The notes below the pieces were generated by a model, which was not told where the DNA came from, did no database searches, and worked only from the letters and a program-made list of their open reading frames with translations. Shown here piece after piece: positions 16,525 to 25,272 of a stretch of DNA of 34,725 bases; within the stretch, counting starts at the first letter, position 1; each line of letters opens with the position of its first letter. Location of the stretch: assembly GCA_903921675.1 (NCBI GenBank), contig CAIXQW010000256.1, positions 76,958 through 111,682 on the forward strand, given 5' to 3'. The DNA is from an uncultured bacterium. GTDB lineage: Bacteria > Bacteroidota > Bacteroidia > Chitinophagales > Chitinophagaceae. A program made the position numbers and the translations under genes.

Positions 16525-16532
16525 CAAATTTA
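16525..16532 (-). promoter_or_regulatory. -7 promoter box of the amidohydrolase gene (TAAATTTG)
   Basis: A perfect TAnnTTTG, 5 nt before the ATG at 16519. It predicts a transcript that starts at or beside the start codon. It sits in the 15-nt gap after the stop of the upstream gene. Confidence 0.55.
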
Positions 16533-16534
16533 AA

Positions 16535-17383
16535 TTATGGGTAAAATATATAAGCATATTCTACCACAGTGCTTTGTTCGCCAGCTGTAGAAGTAGTTTC
16601 TTTGGCACAAAGCCCATTTTGATATTCATATTCTATCAAATCGTAGGTAGTGGTTTTGCCTTGTAAATTTTTTGTAGTTTCTGCTAGCAAATGCCAATCT
16701 GCATCATAAGCATAGCTAGTAATAGATTTTGGTTTACCTCCTACCAACACTTTCCATTCTTTTATTTTACCATTAGAGTTATAAGTGTATTTTTCAACCC
16801 TTGCAATTTTTTTAGTTTCCGATTTTAATTTTTTTTCTACCAATCTATTCTGCTTATCTAGCTTGTATGCATAGCGCGGATAAATTTTTATACCGTTTGC
16901 ATCTTCTATAAATTCTTGCTTTGCTATTTGGTTACCATTATCCAATGTGGTTTTTATTACTATGTTTTTAGATAAATATTGGTAGGTAATAATAGAAATA
17001 CTAGAGTCCATTTTCTGATTTTCTATTTTATAATTGACTACTGTGTTGCGGTTAATTTTTTTATTAGCATTATATTCCATCATAGCATATGTACCAATTT
17101 TAGAATAATCCAAATTAGCTCTGCGAGTAACAATCATAGAATCGGGACCTTGCATATTACTAATAATCATGGTATCTGTTTTTTCAACTTCATTATTTTC
17201 CATCCCAAACACCTCCAATCTTTCTACTAATCCATTTGTATTATAATATTCTATTTGGTCAATCCTAGTTTTGTTTAATTTTTCTGTAGTTGCATAAGCC
17301 TGATAGGTAGTTTTTATTTTTAACTATTGGGCAAAAATAATTTGTGGCAAACACCAAAGTAGGACAAAACCAATTGCTTTCAT
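16535..17383 (-). pseudogene. Exported hypothetical protein interrupted by TAG after the signal peptide
   Basis: ATG 17381-17383 begins a textbook signal peptide, MKAIGFVLLWCLPQIIFAQ. The next codon is TAG (17324-17326). The same frame then continues without a break for 262 codons: LKIKTTYQAYATTEKLNKTR, then IDQIEYYNTNGLVERLEVFG, and on to YAYIFYP with the stop at 16535. A -7 box lies 4 nt before the ATG, so the promoter and secretion signal are intact and a single nonsense codon separates them from the mature protein. The mature part is rich in repeated Y.Y....L.E....G K motifs (for example KYTYNSNGKIKEWKV, SYAYDADWHLLAE, EYEYQNGLCAKE), like YD-type beta-strand repeats of Bacteroidota surface proteins. 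A remnant starting at TTG 17218 would lack the signal. Function unknown. Confidence 0.75.
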
Positions 17384-17387
17384 GATA

Positions 17388-17395
17388 CAAATTTA
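17388..17395 (-). promoter_or_regulatory. -7 promoter box of the interrupted exported-protein gene (TAAATTTG)
   Basis: A perfect TAnnTTTG, 4 nt before ATG 17383, identical in sequence to the box of the downstream amidohydrolase. It marks 17383 as the ancestral start. Confidence 0.5.
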
Positions 17396-17539
17396 AAGAA
17401 TAATATAGTGCGAAATAGGTAATTAAAATGTTTACATGTTTTTTATACAATATACTTTATTGATAACCTTTTTTATGCAATTTACCTGCAAACTGCGAAT
17501 TGGCAACATCCAAGAGACACAGGAATTGGCATTTGTAAA

Positions 17540-17592
17540 GCACAACTATACATGTATTTGCACAACTATACACGATATTACCTAATTATACA
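17540..17592. repeat. Three direct repeats with an exact 20-bp period
   Basis: GCACAACTATACA occurs at 17540-17552 and again, identical, at 17560-17572. ACCTAATTATACA at 17580-17592 matches at 9 of 13 positions. The starts are exactly 20 bp apart, about two helical turns, which is what proteins bound on one face of DNA produce. The array lies within the 457-bp gene-free stretch 17384-17840, 157 bp upstream of the interrupted exported-protein gene's start. Confidence 0.6.
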
Positions 17593-17705
17593 TTTCTTTT
17601 TTACTGCATTCATAAATTAAATATGTTTGTATTGCAATTGCTAGCACACGAACATCTCTTTATTTATAGCTTTCGGTTGAATTAATTAGCTACTCTCTAA
17701 AAGCA

Positions 17706-17731
17706 TCATTTGAACCACTGTTTTCAAATGA
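17706..17731. repeat. Inverted repeat TCATTTGAA / TTCAAATGA
   Basis: Perfect 9-bp arms around an 8-nt spacer. A further half-copy (TCAAATGAA) follows at about 17745. There is no gene on either side within 100 bp, so its role is unknown. The rest of the gene-free stretch 17384-17840 shows nothing else I can support. Confidence 0.4.
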
Positions 17732-17796
17732 ATAATTAACTCTCTCAAATGAAACAGTTAATTCCTTCTTCTCGGCTGAATTATAAAATCCCAAAT

Positions 17797-17827
17797 AAGG
17801 TAGTATACTATTACTGCCTTTTTTTAT
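17797..17827. terminator. Terminator-like hairpin downstream of kbl
   Basis: AAGGTAGTA and TACTGCCTT form a 9-bp stem (one G-T pair) around 6 nt, followed on the plus strand by TTTTTATTT. It lies 14 bp beyond the kbl stop. The T-tract is on the plus strand, so it works best for leftover plus-strand transcription; for kbl only the hairpin is present. Confidence 0.4.
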
Positions 17828-17840
17828 TTGATAGAAAAGT

Positions 17841-19037
17841 CTACTTAATCACACCCAATTCCTTACCTACTTTTGTAAAGGCTGCAATGGCTTTATCTAA
17901 ATGCGCTACATTATGTGCTGCACTTAATTGCACACGAATACGCGCCAAGCCTTTTGCAACCACTGGAAAGAAAAATCCAATTACATAAATTCCTTCTTCT
18001 AATAATTTAGCAGCCATGGTTTGTGCAAGCACTGCATCGTATAACATAATTGGTACTATCGGATGGTCGCCTGGTTTAATATCAAAACCTGCCTCTGTCA
18101 TTTTAGTTCGGAAGTACTTTGTATTAAATTCTAGTTTATCGCGCAACTCTGTAGTTTCGCTAAGCATATCCAATACAGCTATGCTAGCACCTACAATACT
18201 TGGCGCTAATGCATTGCTAAACAAATATGGTCTGCTACGCTGGCGAAGCATTTCTATAATTTCTTTTTTGCCAGATGTAAAACCTCCAAGTGCGCCGCCT
18301 AAGGCTTTGCCCAATGTGCCAGTAATAATATCTATGCGGCCCATTACATTTCTGTACTCGTGAGTGCCTCTACCTGTTTTTCCCAAAAATCCACTGCTGT
18401 GGCATTCGTCTATCATTACTATAGCATCATATTTATCGGCCAAATCGCAGATGACATCTAGCTGTGCAATAGTGCCATCCATGCTAAAGCTACCATCTGT
18501 TACAATTATTCTGCTACGCAAATGTGCAGCATCTTGTAGTTGTTTTTCTAGGTCTTGCATATTATTATGCTCGTATCTATAACGCTGTGCTTTGCATAAT
18601 CTCACACCATCTATAATGCTTGCATGGTTTAGCGCATCCGATATAATTGCATCTTGCTCATTGAACAATGGCTCAAACACACCACCATTTGCATCAAATG
18701 CTGCTGCATATAAAATAGTATCTTCTGTACCTAAAAACGTAGCTATTTTTTCCTCTAACTCTTTATGTAAATCTTGCGTGCCACAGATAAAGCGCACACT
18801 ACTCATACCATATCCTCTATCGTCTATGGCTTTATGGGCAGCTGCTATTACTTTGGGGTGACTACTTAATCCTAAATAATTATTGGCACAAAAATTTACA
18901 ACAATTTTGCCATTTACAGTAATTTCTGCGCCTTGCGCGCTAGCAATAATTCTTTCTGTTTTTAATAAGCCATTTTCTTTTATTTCTACTAATTCTGCGC
19001 CAATGCGTTCTACAAATTTATTATTCATTGTAACCAT
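17841..19037 (-). CDS. kbl: Glycine C-acetyltransferase (2-amino-3-ketobutyrate CoA ligase)
   Basis: A 398-residue PLP enzyme of the alpha-oxoamine synthase family; with threonine dehydrogenase it splits threonine into glycine and acetyl-CoA. Length equals that of E. coli Kbl. The PLP Schiff-base lysine is Lys244 in [13 protein letters not shown]. Other blocks: [68 protein letters not shown] (Kbl-specific compared with BioF or serine palmitoyltransferase), [21 protein letters not shown]. Either ATG 19037 or the one three codons later could be the start. A -7-like box TACTTTCG lies 15 nt upstream at 19053-19060. No tdh neighbour is visible, so threonine dehydrogenase must be encoded elsewhere if the pathway runs. 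Confidence 0.93.
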   Translation of the reverse strand: MVTMNNKFVERIGAELVEIKENGLLKTERIIASAQGAEITVNGKIVVNFCANNYLGLSSHPKVIAAAHKAIDDRGYGMSSVRFICGTQDLHKELEEKIATFLGTEDTILYAAAFDANGGVFEPLFNEQDAIISDALNHASIIDGVRLCKAQRYRYEHNNMQDLEKQLQDAAHLRSRIIVTDGSFSMDGTIAQLDVICDLADKYDAIVMIDECHSSGFLGKTGRGTHEYRNVMGRIDIITGTLGKALGGALGGFTSGKKEIIEMLRQRSRPYLFSNALAPSIVGASIAVLDMLSETTELRDKLEFNTKYFRTKMTEAGFDIKPGDHPIVPIMLYDAVLAQTMAAKLLEEGIYVIGFFFPVVAKGLARIRVQLSAAHNVAHLDKAIAAFTKVGKELGVIK

Positions 19038-19440
19038 ATTTTATTTAGAAAACGAAAGTAAGAAAAAGGAACGAAGGATGGAAGGAAAGTATTTATTTTT
19101 GATTGGAAATAATTACTTTAAAGGCAATATAAGGGCGCATTGTGGCTACTACCTCAAAGCCCTCCCGCCATTTTTTATTAAACTTGATTTTGTATAATTT
19201 ATTTTCGATGTCAACCAAAAATAATGGCATTTGGAAACCAAATAAAAAAGTAAATTTTTATAATCTTATTATTTTCTTAGTATAATCTCTTTATTGTTCA
19301 AATTTGAAAATTAGTTATTTGGCATTTATTAGTTTATAAAATTGGAAAATTCTTAGATGATTTTGCATTTCAATTTTTTTTATGTTGCATTTGCAAGCAA
19401 TATTTGTTTGTTGAAAAAATGAAGTTGAAAATCTTTTGAT
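19038..19440. other. Gene-free A/T-rich region between kbl and dnaB
   Basis: 403 bp with no coding signal. It holds the kbl -7-like box (19053-19060) and otherwise long A/T-rich runs. I found no convincing terminator for dnaB and no RNA gene. Confidence 0.6.
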
Positions 19441-21075
19441 TTAAAACGGCGCATCTTCTCCGCTACTTGGTGTTGCTTCATCATCGCCACCAAATGGATT
19501 TTCATTCATTTTGCTACCACGTGTAATGGCCCCAAAACTATCATCTATTTTTAGACTTGGGGCATCGTAGCTACCACTAATACCTGCACTTGCATTATTG
19601 CCATCGAAGCCGGCAGTTGCAAAACTACGCAACTCTTCTTCTGGCTTATTTACAAATTTTTGGTATTGCAATTCTGCAATTATTTTTACCATCCCTGTTT
19701 GACCATTCCGATGCTTGGCAATGTTTATCCAAGTTTCTCCAGGCACTGTGGCTACTTCTTCGGGCACTACAGATTGCTGTTTTTGTCCTGGAGGGCCTCC
19801 AGCAGTTTGGTAATAATCTGGTCTGAACAAAAACATGACCATATCCGCATCTTGCTCAATAGCACCAGACTCACGCAAATCACTCAACTGAGGTACTTTA
19901 CTGCCGCCACCGCGGGTTTCTACACTTCTATTCAACTGCGATAAGGCAATAATTGGCACGCTTAATTCTTTTGCCAAGGCTTTTAACTCTCGAGAAATTT
20001 TACTAATCTCTTGCTCTCTGTTGCCACCTTTATCTATACTTGCAGTCATCAACTGCAAATAGTCAATCACAATAAATCCTAAATTATGTCTTTGCTTTAA
20101 ACGGCGACATTTGGCACGCAATTCAAAAATGTTCAATGCTGCTTGATCATCAATAAAAATTTCTGCTTCCGATAATTTAGTCATGCGTTGTTGCAACTGC
20201 ACAATTTCATGATCTGCTAAATTGCCCTTTGTAATTTTTTCCAACAACACTTCTGTTACTGCACTCAACATCCGTTTTACCAATTGCCCTGCACTCATCT
20301 CTAAGCTAAAAAAGGCTACTGCTGTAGGCTTTGTTTTATTCATGGCAGCATTCATTACTAGGTTTAAGGCAAATGCCGTTTTACCTACTGCGGGTCTTGC
20401 AGCCAAAATAATTAAATCCGTTTTTTGCCATCCACCAGTTATAGCATCTAAATCTCTAAAGCCGCTTGGGATACCAGTTAGGTCTTCTTTGCTTTCTCGC
20501 TGCTCTTGAATTTCTTTTAGCGTATCCATTACAATAGTGCTAATACTATTGAAATTTTTACGCAAGTGATTATCTGTAATTTCGTACAAATTACTTTCTG
20601 CTTTATCTAGCAAATCAAACACATCTGTATTTTCTTCGTAGGCTTCGCTAATAATATCTCCACTTTGCCTAATCAACTCGCGCATGATGAACTTTTGCAT
20701 TACAATTCTTGCATGTGTTTCTATGCTGCTGCTGCTTACCACGTCTTTTGTAAGGCTAGTAATGTAATAATAACCGCCAGCCATTTCCAACTCGCCTTCG
20801 CGTTTTAGCTCGTCGCTTACAGTCATAAAATCTATGGGGCTACCTTTGTCAAACAACCTACGGATAGCGGCATAAATTCTTTTGTTAGCATCTGCATAAA
20901 AGCACTCTGGGCTTTGAATAATATCTAATACATCTGCCAATTTATTACTTTCTACCATTATTGCGCCTAGCACAGCTGCTTCCATTTCTGGGGCTTGCGG
21001 TGGTAGTTTTCCATAGATTAGCGGATTCATGCTAGGCTTGGAAGTAGCTCTAGTATTGGTTTTGGTAACTGCCAT
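19441..21075 (-). CDS. dnaB: Replicative DNA helicase DnaB
   Basis: A 544-residue hexameric 5'-3' helicase of the replication fork. The N-terminal DnaB domain (about 25-130) starts PPQAPEMEAAVLGAIMVE and contains FYADANKRIYAAI. The RecA-like domain begins at GIPSGFRDLDAITGGWQKTDLI. Walker A is ARPAVGKT (226-233), FFSLEMSAGQLVKRML is the H1a region, Walker B is FIVIDYLQLM, and LSQLNRSVETR and DLRESGAIEQDADMV are helicase motifs H3 and H4. The C-terminal tail is Gly/Ser-rich and acidic. No intein is present. Promoter candidates TACATTCG (-7) and TTTG (-33) lie about 50 nt upstream, next to a DnaA-box-like array. It is divergent from pheT. Confidence 0.97.
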   Translation of the reverse strand: MAVTKTNTRATSKPSMNPLIYGKLPPQAPEMEAAVLGAIMVESNKLADVLDIIQSPECFYADANKRIYAAIRRLFDKGSPIDFMTVSDELKREGELEMAGGYYYITSLTKDVVSSSSIETHARIVMQKFIMRELIRQSGDIISEAYEENTDVFDLLDKAESNLYEITDNHLRKNFNSISTIVMDTLKEIQEQRESKEDLTGIPSGFRDLDAITGGWQKTDLIILAARPAVGKTAFALNLVMNAAMNKTKPTAVAFFSLEMSAGQLVKRMLSAVTEVLLEKITKGNLADHEIVQLQQRMTKLSEAEIFIDDQAALNIFELRAKCRRLKQRHNLGFIVIDYLQLMTASIDKGGNREQEISKISRELKALAKELSVPIIALSQLNRSVETRGGGSKVPQLSDLRESGAIEQDADMVMFLFRPDYYQTAGGPPGQKQQSVVPEEVATVPGETWINIAKHRNGQTGMVKIIAELQYQKFVNKPEEELRSFATAGFDGNNASAGISGSYDAPSLKIDDSFGAITRGSKMNENPFGGDDEATPSSGEDAPF

Positions 21076-21183
21076 GTGTATATATCAAGTAAATATTGTT
21101 GTAAAAAAATTGATTAGGAATGCGAATGTAGAGTAGAATATTTGCGCAAAAAAATATTGTCTATAAGTTTTTTCTTTCCACCT

Positions 21184-21297
21184 ATATCCACTAGTATCCA
21201 CATCTATTCACAAAGTTATACCACAAATTATTTTAATTTAATAAGAGTTATGCAGATGATGGCGATAGTTGTTTGCTGTATAAGTTAGTTATGCACA
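21184..21297 (+). promoter_or_regulatory. Array of DnaA-box-like sequences between dnaB and pheT (candidate oriC or DnaA-controlled promoter)
   Basis: Compared with the DnaA box TTATNCACA: ATATCCACT (21184-21192), GTATCCACA (21194-21202) and CTATTCACA (21204-21212) start exactly 10 bp apart in the same orientation. A fourth, TTATACCACA with one extra base, starts at 21216. An A/T-only stretch (about 21226-21244) follows. Then come TTATGCAGA (21248-21256) and a perfect TTATGCACA (21289-21297). The phasing and the unwinding-element-like A/T stretch are typical of replication origins; proximity to dnaB also suits DnaA control of that gene. The intergenic region is 346 bp. Confidence 0.55.
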
Positions 21298-21386
21298 TTG
21301 TTGGATTTTTGAGAAAGGGAGGTAATCATTTTTTAATACCAAAAGGATGGAAAATGAATGCATATCTATTAAAGCACAATTTATCT

Positions 21387-21394
21387 TACTTTTG
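21387..21394 (+). promoter_or_regulatory. -7 promoter box of pheT (TACTTTTG)
   Basis: A perfect TAnnTTTG, 27 nt before the pheT ATG at 21422. It lies inside the open frame that extends back to 21347 and so rules against that longer start. Confidence 0.55.
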
Positions 21395-21421
21395 CGGCAC
21401 AATTATTTTAAGCATTATACA

Positions 21422-23827
21422 ATGACAATATCATACAACTGGCTGAATGAATTATTACCAACTCCACTTTCTGTAGATGAACTTTCTACAATACTTACAA
21501 GTGTAGGATTGGAAGTAGAGAGTGTAGAAGAATTTAGCAAAATAAAAGGTGGCTTGCAAGGCTTGGTAGTAGGTAAAATATTATCTGCCGAAAAACACCC
21601 AAATGCCGATAAGCTGCAAGTGTGTATGGTAGATATTGGTGCAGAAGCGCCTAGCCAAATAGTATGTGGCGCGCCAAATGCAAGACCAGGTTTAACTGTA
21701 ATAGTTGCCACGCCAGACACTACTATTTATCCAACAAATGGAGAGCCATTTACCATTAAAAAAAGTAAAATTCGTGGCGAAGAAAGTATGGGAATGATTT
21801 GTGGCGAAGATGAAATAGGGCTTGGTACTAGCCATGATGGTATTGTAGAATTAAATAATGATTGGGTAGCTGGTAAATTGGTAAGCGAATATTACAATAT
21901 ACCAAAAGCAGATTATGCAATAGAAATAGGCTTGACGCCAAACCGCATGGATGCCATGAGCCACATGGGTGTAGCCAAAGATGTGTGCGCTTATTTGAGC
22001 AATAGAGATAATAAACCTTACACACAAGTAGTGCCTGATGCTACAATAACTATCCCTACCTCTAATGCTATGCAAATAGAGGTAGCAATACATGATACGG
22101 AAAAATGCAAACGCTATGCAGGTATTTGCATTAGCAATGTGCAAGTAGCAGAAAGCCCAGAGTGGTTGCAACAAAAGTTAAAAGCAATAGGTGCTAAACC
22201 AATTAATAATGTAGTAGATATTACCAATTATATTTTACACGAATGTGGGCAACCATTGCATGCATTTGATGCAGATAAAATAGATGGCAATAAAATAAAT
22301 GTGCAATGCCTTGCAGAAGGAACAGATTTTTTGTGCCTAGATGATAAAGCAAGAAAACTACAAGCTACAGATGTAATGATATGCAATGCTGCAGCACCAA
22401 TGTGCATAGCAGGTGTGTATGGTGGATTGCAAAGTGGCGTTAGCGCTAGTACTACATCTATTTTTTTAGAGAGCGCATGGTTTGCACCAAATAATATTCG
22501 CACTACAAGTATGCATCATGGCTTGCGCACAGATGCTGCTATACGTTTTGAAAAAGGTGTAGATGTCAGCCAAACAATTTATGCATTGCAACGCGCTGCA
22601 AAATTGATTTGCGAAATAGCTGGTGGTACTATTGCATCTTCAATTACAGATGTGTATCCTACACCATTGCCAATGCAAACCATAGAAATTACGTATGAGT
22701 ATATCAACAGATTGAGTGGTGCAAATTATAGCAATGAAAAAATAAAAAATATATTATTGCATTTGTGTTTTGGCATACAGCAAGAAACGGATAGCGCATT
22801 GACGCTAACTGTGCCTTATGCAAAACCAGACATTACATTGCCTGCAGATATTGTAGAAGAAATTATGCGCATAGATGGATTAGATAATGTGCCGTTTACT
22901 GGTAAAATATCTTTTTCGCTAGGTAATACACAAGACACCACTAGCCAACAATGCAAAGATAAAGTAGCGCAAACGCTTGTAGCTAAAGGTTATTACGAAT
23001 TGTTTACTAATAGCATTACCAATAGTGCACATTATGCAGCCGATGATGAAAGCCTTGTAAAAATGCTAAATAATTTAAGTGCCGAGCTAGATGTAATGCG
23101 ACCAAGCATGCTAGAAACAGGCCTTGCAGCTATTAGCCACAATGTAAATCGTAAGAATACAGATATTGCATTTTTTGAATTTGGAAAAATTTACAAACAA
23201 GCCAATGGAAAGTTTTTTGAAGATGAACAACTAAGTATTTATTGCAGTGGATATGCTAGCGCAGAGCATTGGCAAGCCAAACAAAAACTAGTAGATATTT
23301 ATACTGCAAAAGGTATTGCGCAAAGTGTATTACATAGCCTTGGCATTTATGTAAATATAGAAAGTACAGAAAATGGTCTGGTGATTGGTAAAAAGAAAAA
23401 ATCTTTTGGTAGCATACTGCAAGTGCCTGCAGATAAATTAAAGAAATTTGATTTAAAGCAGGATGTATATCATATAGTATTGGACTGGGCAAAAATTGTA
23501 GCAGAAGTAAAAACACAAAAAATTATTTTTAAAGGCATTCCTAAATTTCCGAGTGTGCGCCGCGATTTAGCTTTGGTGATAGACAAAAACATTGCTTATC
23601 AGGATTTGCAAAAATGCATTACGCAAGCCAATGCACAATTGCTACAAGCGCACAATGTGTTTGATGTATTTGAAAGCGAAAAACTTGGTGCAGATAAAAA
23701 GAGTTATGCAATAAGCCTTACGCTAAGCGATGCTGAAAAAACATTAACAGACGAAGAAATAGAAGCAGATGTAAATAAAATAATTGCTAGCTTAGAAAAA
23801 GGAGTTGGTGCTGTAGTGAGGAAATAG
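21422..23827 (+). CDS. pheT: Phenylalanine-tRNA ligase subunit beta
   Basis: An 801-residue beta chain of the alpha2-beta2 enzyme that charges tRNA-Phe. MTISYNWLNELLPTPLSVDEL is the standard N-terminus. The EMAP/tRNA-binding domain follows (about 40-150: VGKILSAEKHPNADKLQVCMVDIG, IVCGAPNARPGLTVIVATPD). The B3/B4 editing region includes NNVVDITNYILHECGQPLHAFD and HHGLRTDAAIRFEKGVD. B5 contains YANKPDITLPADIVEEI-like sequence around 480. The C-terminal ferredoxin-fold anticodon-binding domain is FPSVRRDLALVIDKNI and beyond. Length matches bacterial PheT. The pheS gene is not adjacent, as is common in this phylum. A terminator follows 30 nt after the stop. Confidence 0.97.
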   Translation: MTISYNWLNELLPTPLSVDELSTILTSVGLEVESVEEFSKIKGGLQGLVVGKILSAEKHPNADKLQVCMVDIGAEAPSQIVCGAPNARPGLTVIVATPDTTIYPTNGEPFTIKKSKIRGEESMGMICGEDEIGLGTSHDGIVELNNDWVAGKLVSEYYNIPKADYAIEIGLTPNRMDAMSHMGVAKDVCAYLSNRDNKPYTQVVPDATITIPTSNAMQIEVAIHDTEKCKRYAGICISNVQVAESPEWLQQKLKAIGAKPINNVVDITNYILHECGQPLHAFDADKIDGNKINVQCLAEGTDFLCLDDKARKLQATDVMICNAAAPMCIAGVYGGLQSGVSASTTSIFLESAWFAPNNIRTTSMHHGLRTDAAIRFEKGVDVSQTIYALQRAAKLICEIAGGTIASSITDVYPTPLPMQTIEITYEYINRLSGANYSNEKIKNILLHLCFGIQQETDSALTLTVPYAKPDITLPADIVEEIMRIDGLDNVPFTGKISFSLGNTQDTTSQQCKDKVAQTLVAKGYYELFTNSITNSAHYAADDESLVKMLNNLSAELDVMRPSMLETGLAAISHNVNRKNTDIAFFEFGKIYKQANGKFFEDEQLSIYCSGYASAEHWQAKQKLVDIYTAKGIAQSVLHSLGIYVNIESTENGLVIGKKKKSFGSILQVPADKLKKFDLKQDVYHIVLDWAKIVAEVKTQKIIFKGIPKFPSVRRDLALVIDKNIAYQDLQKCITQANAQLLQAHNVFDVFESEKLGADKKSYAISLTLSDAEKTLTDEEIEADVNKIIASLEKGVGAVVRK

Positions 23828-23857
23828 TTATCTATTAATAATACACTATCAACAAAG

Positions 23858-23896
23858 CCGAAACAATTTATTGCTCCGGTTTTCTTTTACTTTTTT
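23858..23896 (+). terminator. Rho-independent terminator of pheT
   Basis: CCGAAACAAT (23858-23867) pairs with ATTGCTCCGG (23870-23879), including two G-T pairs. It is followed by a T-rich tract to 23896. It lies between the convergent pheT and prfA stops. Confidence 0.65.
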
Positions 23897-23904
23897 CTAA
23901 TTCT

Positions 23905-24978
23905 TTAAATCGTTTCTCCAGCTTTCATTTTTTCTGCATTTTCTGCAAATTGTAAACTGTCTAACATATCTTGAATATCACCATTTACAAAAGCATCCAA
24001 ATTGTAAATTGTTTTATTAATACGATGATCTGTAATGCGTCCTTGTGGCCAGTTATAGGTTCTAATTTTAGCACTTCTATCGCCAGTACTTACTAATGTT
24101 TTCCTGTTCTTGCTTACCATTTCTTCTTGCTTGCGCACTTCCTCGTCGTACAATTTTGTACGCATCATTTGCATTGCTTGCTCTCTATTACCTAACTGTG
24201 TTCTTTGCGTTTGGCATATTACCACCAAGCCAGTTTTGATATGCGTTAATTGTACTTTGGTTTCTACCTTGTTTACATTCTGCCCACCAGCACCACCACT
24301 GCGCGATGTTTCCATTTTTACATCGCTATCTTTCAATTCAAATTCTACATCCTCTATCTCTGGCATAACTACAACTGTAGCCGCAGAGGTATGTACTCTG
24401 CCACTACCTTCTGTAGCTGGAACACGTTGCACACGGTGTACACCACTTTCGTATTTTAATGTGCCATATACATCATCTCCAGTTATTTCTAAAATTACTT
24501 CTTTGTAGCCACCTGCTGTACCTTCGTTTTCATCGGCTACTGCTACTTTCCAACCTTTGGTTTCACAATAGCGCGTGTACATGCGCAATAAATCGCCACA
24601 AAATAAACTAGCTTCATCTCCACCAGTGCCTGCTCGTAATTCCAATACTACATTTTTATCATCTAATGGATCTTTTGGTATTAGCAGTAATCGAATTTTT
24701 TCTTCTAGCTCTAATTTTTTTTCTTCCAGTTGCGTTAATTCTTCCTTTGCCATGCTACGCAAATCTTCGTCGCTTTCGGCATTTAATACTTCTTTGCCAA
24801 ATTCTATACCTTCTAGCGTTTGCTTATATTCCTTACTAGCATTGATGATTGGCTCTAGTTTGCGGTATTCTTTACTAGTTTGGCTAAACAACTTTTGGTT
24901 TGCCACAACCTCTGGATTGGTAAGTGACACCCCTAGCTGCTCAAATCGGGCATGTATCGGTTCTAATTTATCTAACAT
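23905..24978 (-). CDS. prfA: Peptide chain release factor 1
   Basis: A 357-residue class I release factor reading UAA and UAG. The peptidyl-tRNA hydrolysis motif GGQ is at 231-233 ([20 protein letters not shown]). The stop-codon recognition tripeptide is PAT (187-189, in [23 protein letters not shown]), which is the RF1 rather than RF2 (SPF) signature. The acidic N-terminal coiled domain spans about 1-100, and [14 protein letters not shown] is the usual start of domain 2. The ATG at 24976-24978 is preceded by a perfect -7 box. prmC is not adjacent. Since RF1 reads UAG, the presence of a normal RF1 speaks against UAG reassignment as the explanation for the TAG at 17324. Confidence 0.97.
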   Translation of the reverse strand: MLDKLEPIHARFEQLGVSLTNPEVVANQKLFSQTSKEYRKLEPIINASKEYKQTLEGIEFGKEVLNAESDEDLRSMAKEELTQLEEKKLELEEKIRLLLIPKDPLDDKNVVLELRAGTGGDEASLFCGDLLRMYTRYCETKGWKVAVADENEGTAGGYKEVILEITGDDVYGTLKYESGVHRVQRVPATEGSGRVHTSAATVVVMPEIEDVEFELKDSDVKMETSRSGGAGGQNVNKVETKVQLTHIKTGLVVICQTQRTQLGNREQAMQMMRTKLYDEEVRKQEEMVSKNRKTLVSTGDRSAKIRTYNWPQGRITDHRINKTIYNLDAFVNGDIQDMLDSLQFAENAEKMKAGETI

Positions 24979-25001
24979 AGTGCTGCGTATAAAAATGCTG
25001 G

Positions 25002-25009
25002 CAAAGGTA
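25002..25009 (-). promoter_or_regulatory. -7 promoter box of prfA (TACCTTTG)
   Basis: A perfect TAnnTTTG on the minus strand, 23 nt before the prfA ATG. It allows prfA to be transcribed apart from the HTH gene upstream. Confidence 0.55.
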
Positions 25010-25071
25010 AGAAAATTAGTCTAGTTATGGAAACATGCAGAAATAGGCGTTTTTAAGGAGAATAATTTGAA

Positions 25072-25272
25072 TCAATCATTTTCCTCTAATAAAAAAATTG
25101 CTTCTACAGTTGTATTAAAAATCTTTGCAATTTTCAATGCTAATAAAGTAGAAGGAACATATTTATTTAATTCCATAGCATTAATAGTTTGCCTACTTAC
25201 GGAAATTCTTTTTGCTAATTCGTCTTGCGTGATATTTAAAATTGCTCTTTCTATTTTTATTCTATTTTTCAC
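25072..25272 (-). CDS. Small HTH transcriptional regulator (Cro/CI, XRE family)
   Basis: A 66-residue single-domain helix-turn-helix protein: MKNRIKIERAILNITQDELA then KRISVSRQTINAMELNKY, followed by VPSTLLALKIAKIF. ISVSRQTINAMEL is the turn and recognition helix, of the type SRQTI(N/S)xxE found in YozG-like regulators that pair with small membrane proteins. The start overlaps the end of the upstream membrane-protein gene by 11 nt, so the pair is co-transcribed and coupled. It probably regulates its own operon through the palindrome at 25746-25789; that is inference. Confidence 0.9.
   Translation of the reverse strand: MKNRIKIERAILNITQDELAKRISVSRQTINAMELNKYVPSTLLALKIAKIFNTTVEAIFLLEEND

Noticed and set aside
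17540-17592. CRISPR-like array
   Set aside because: Repeats are only 13 bp with 7-bp spacers, three units, one degenerate, and there are no cas genes.
19038-19197. Plus-strand open frame running out of the kbl antisense into the gap
   Set aside because: Most of it is antisense to kbl and the remaining part has no recognisable protein features.
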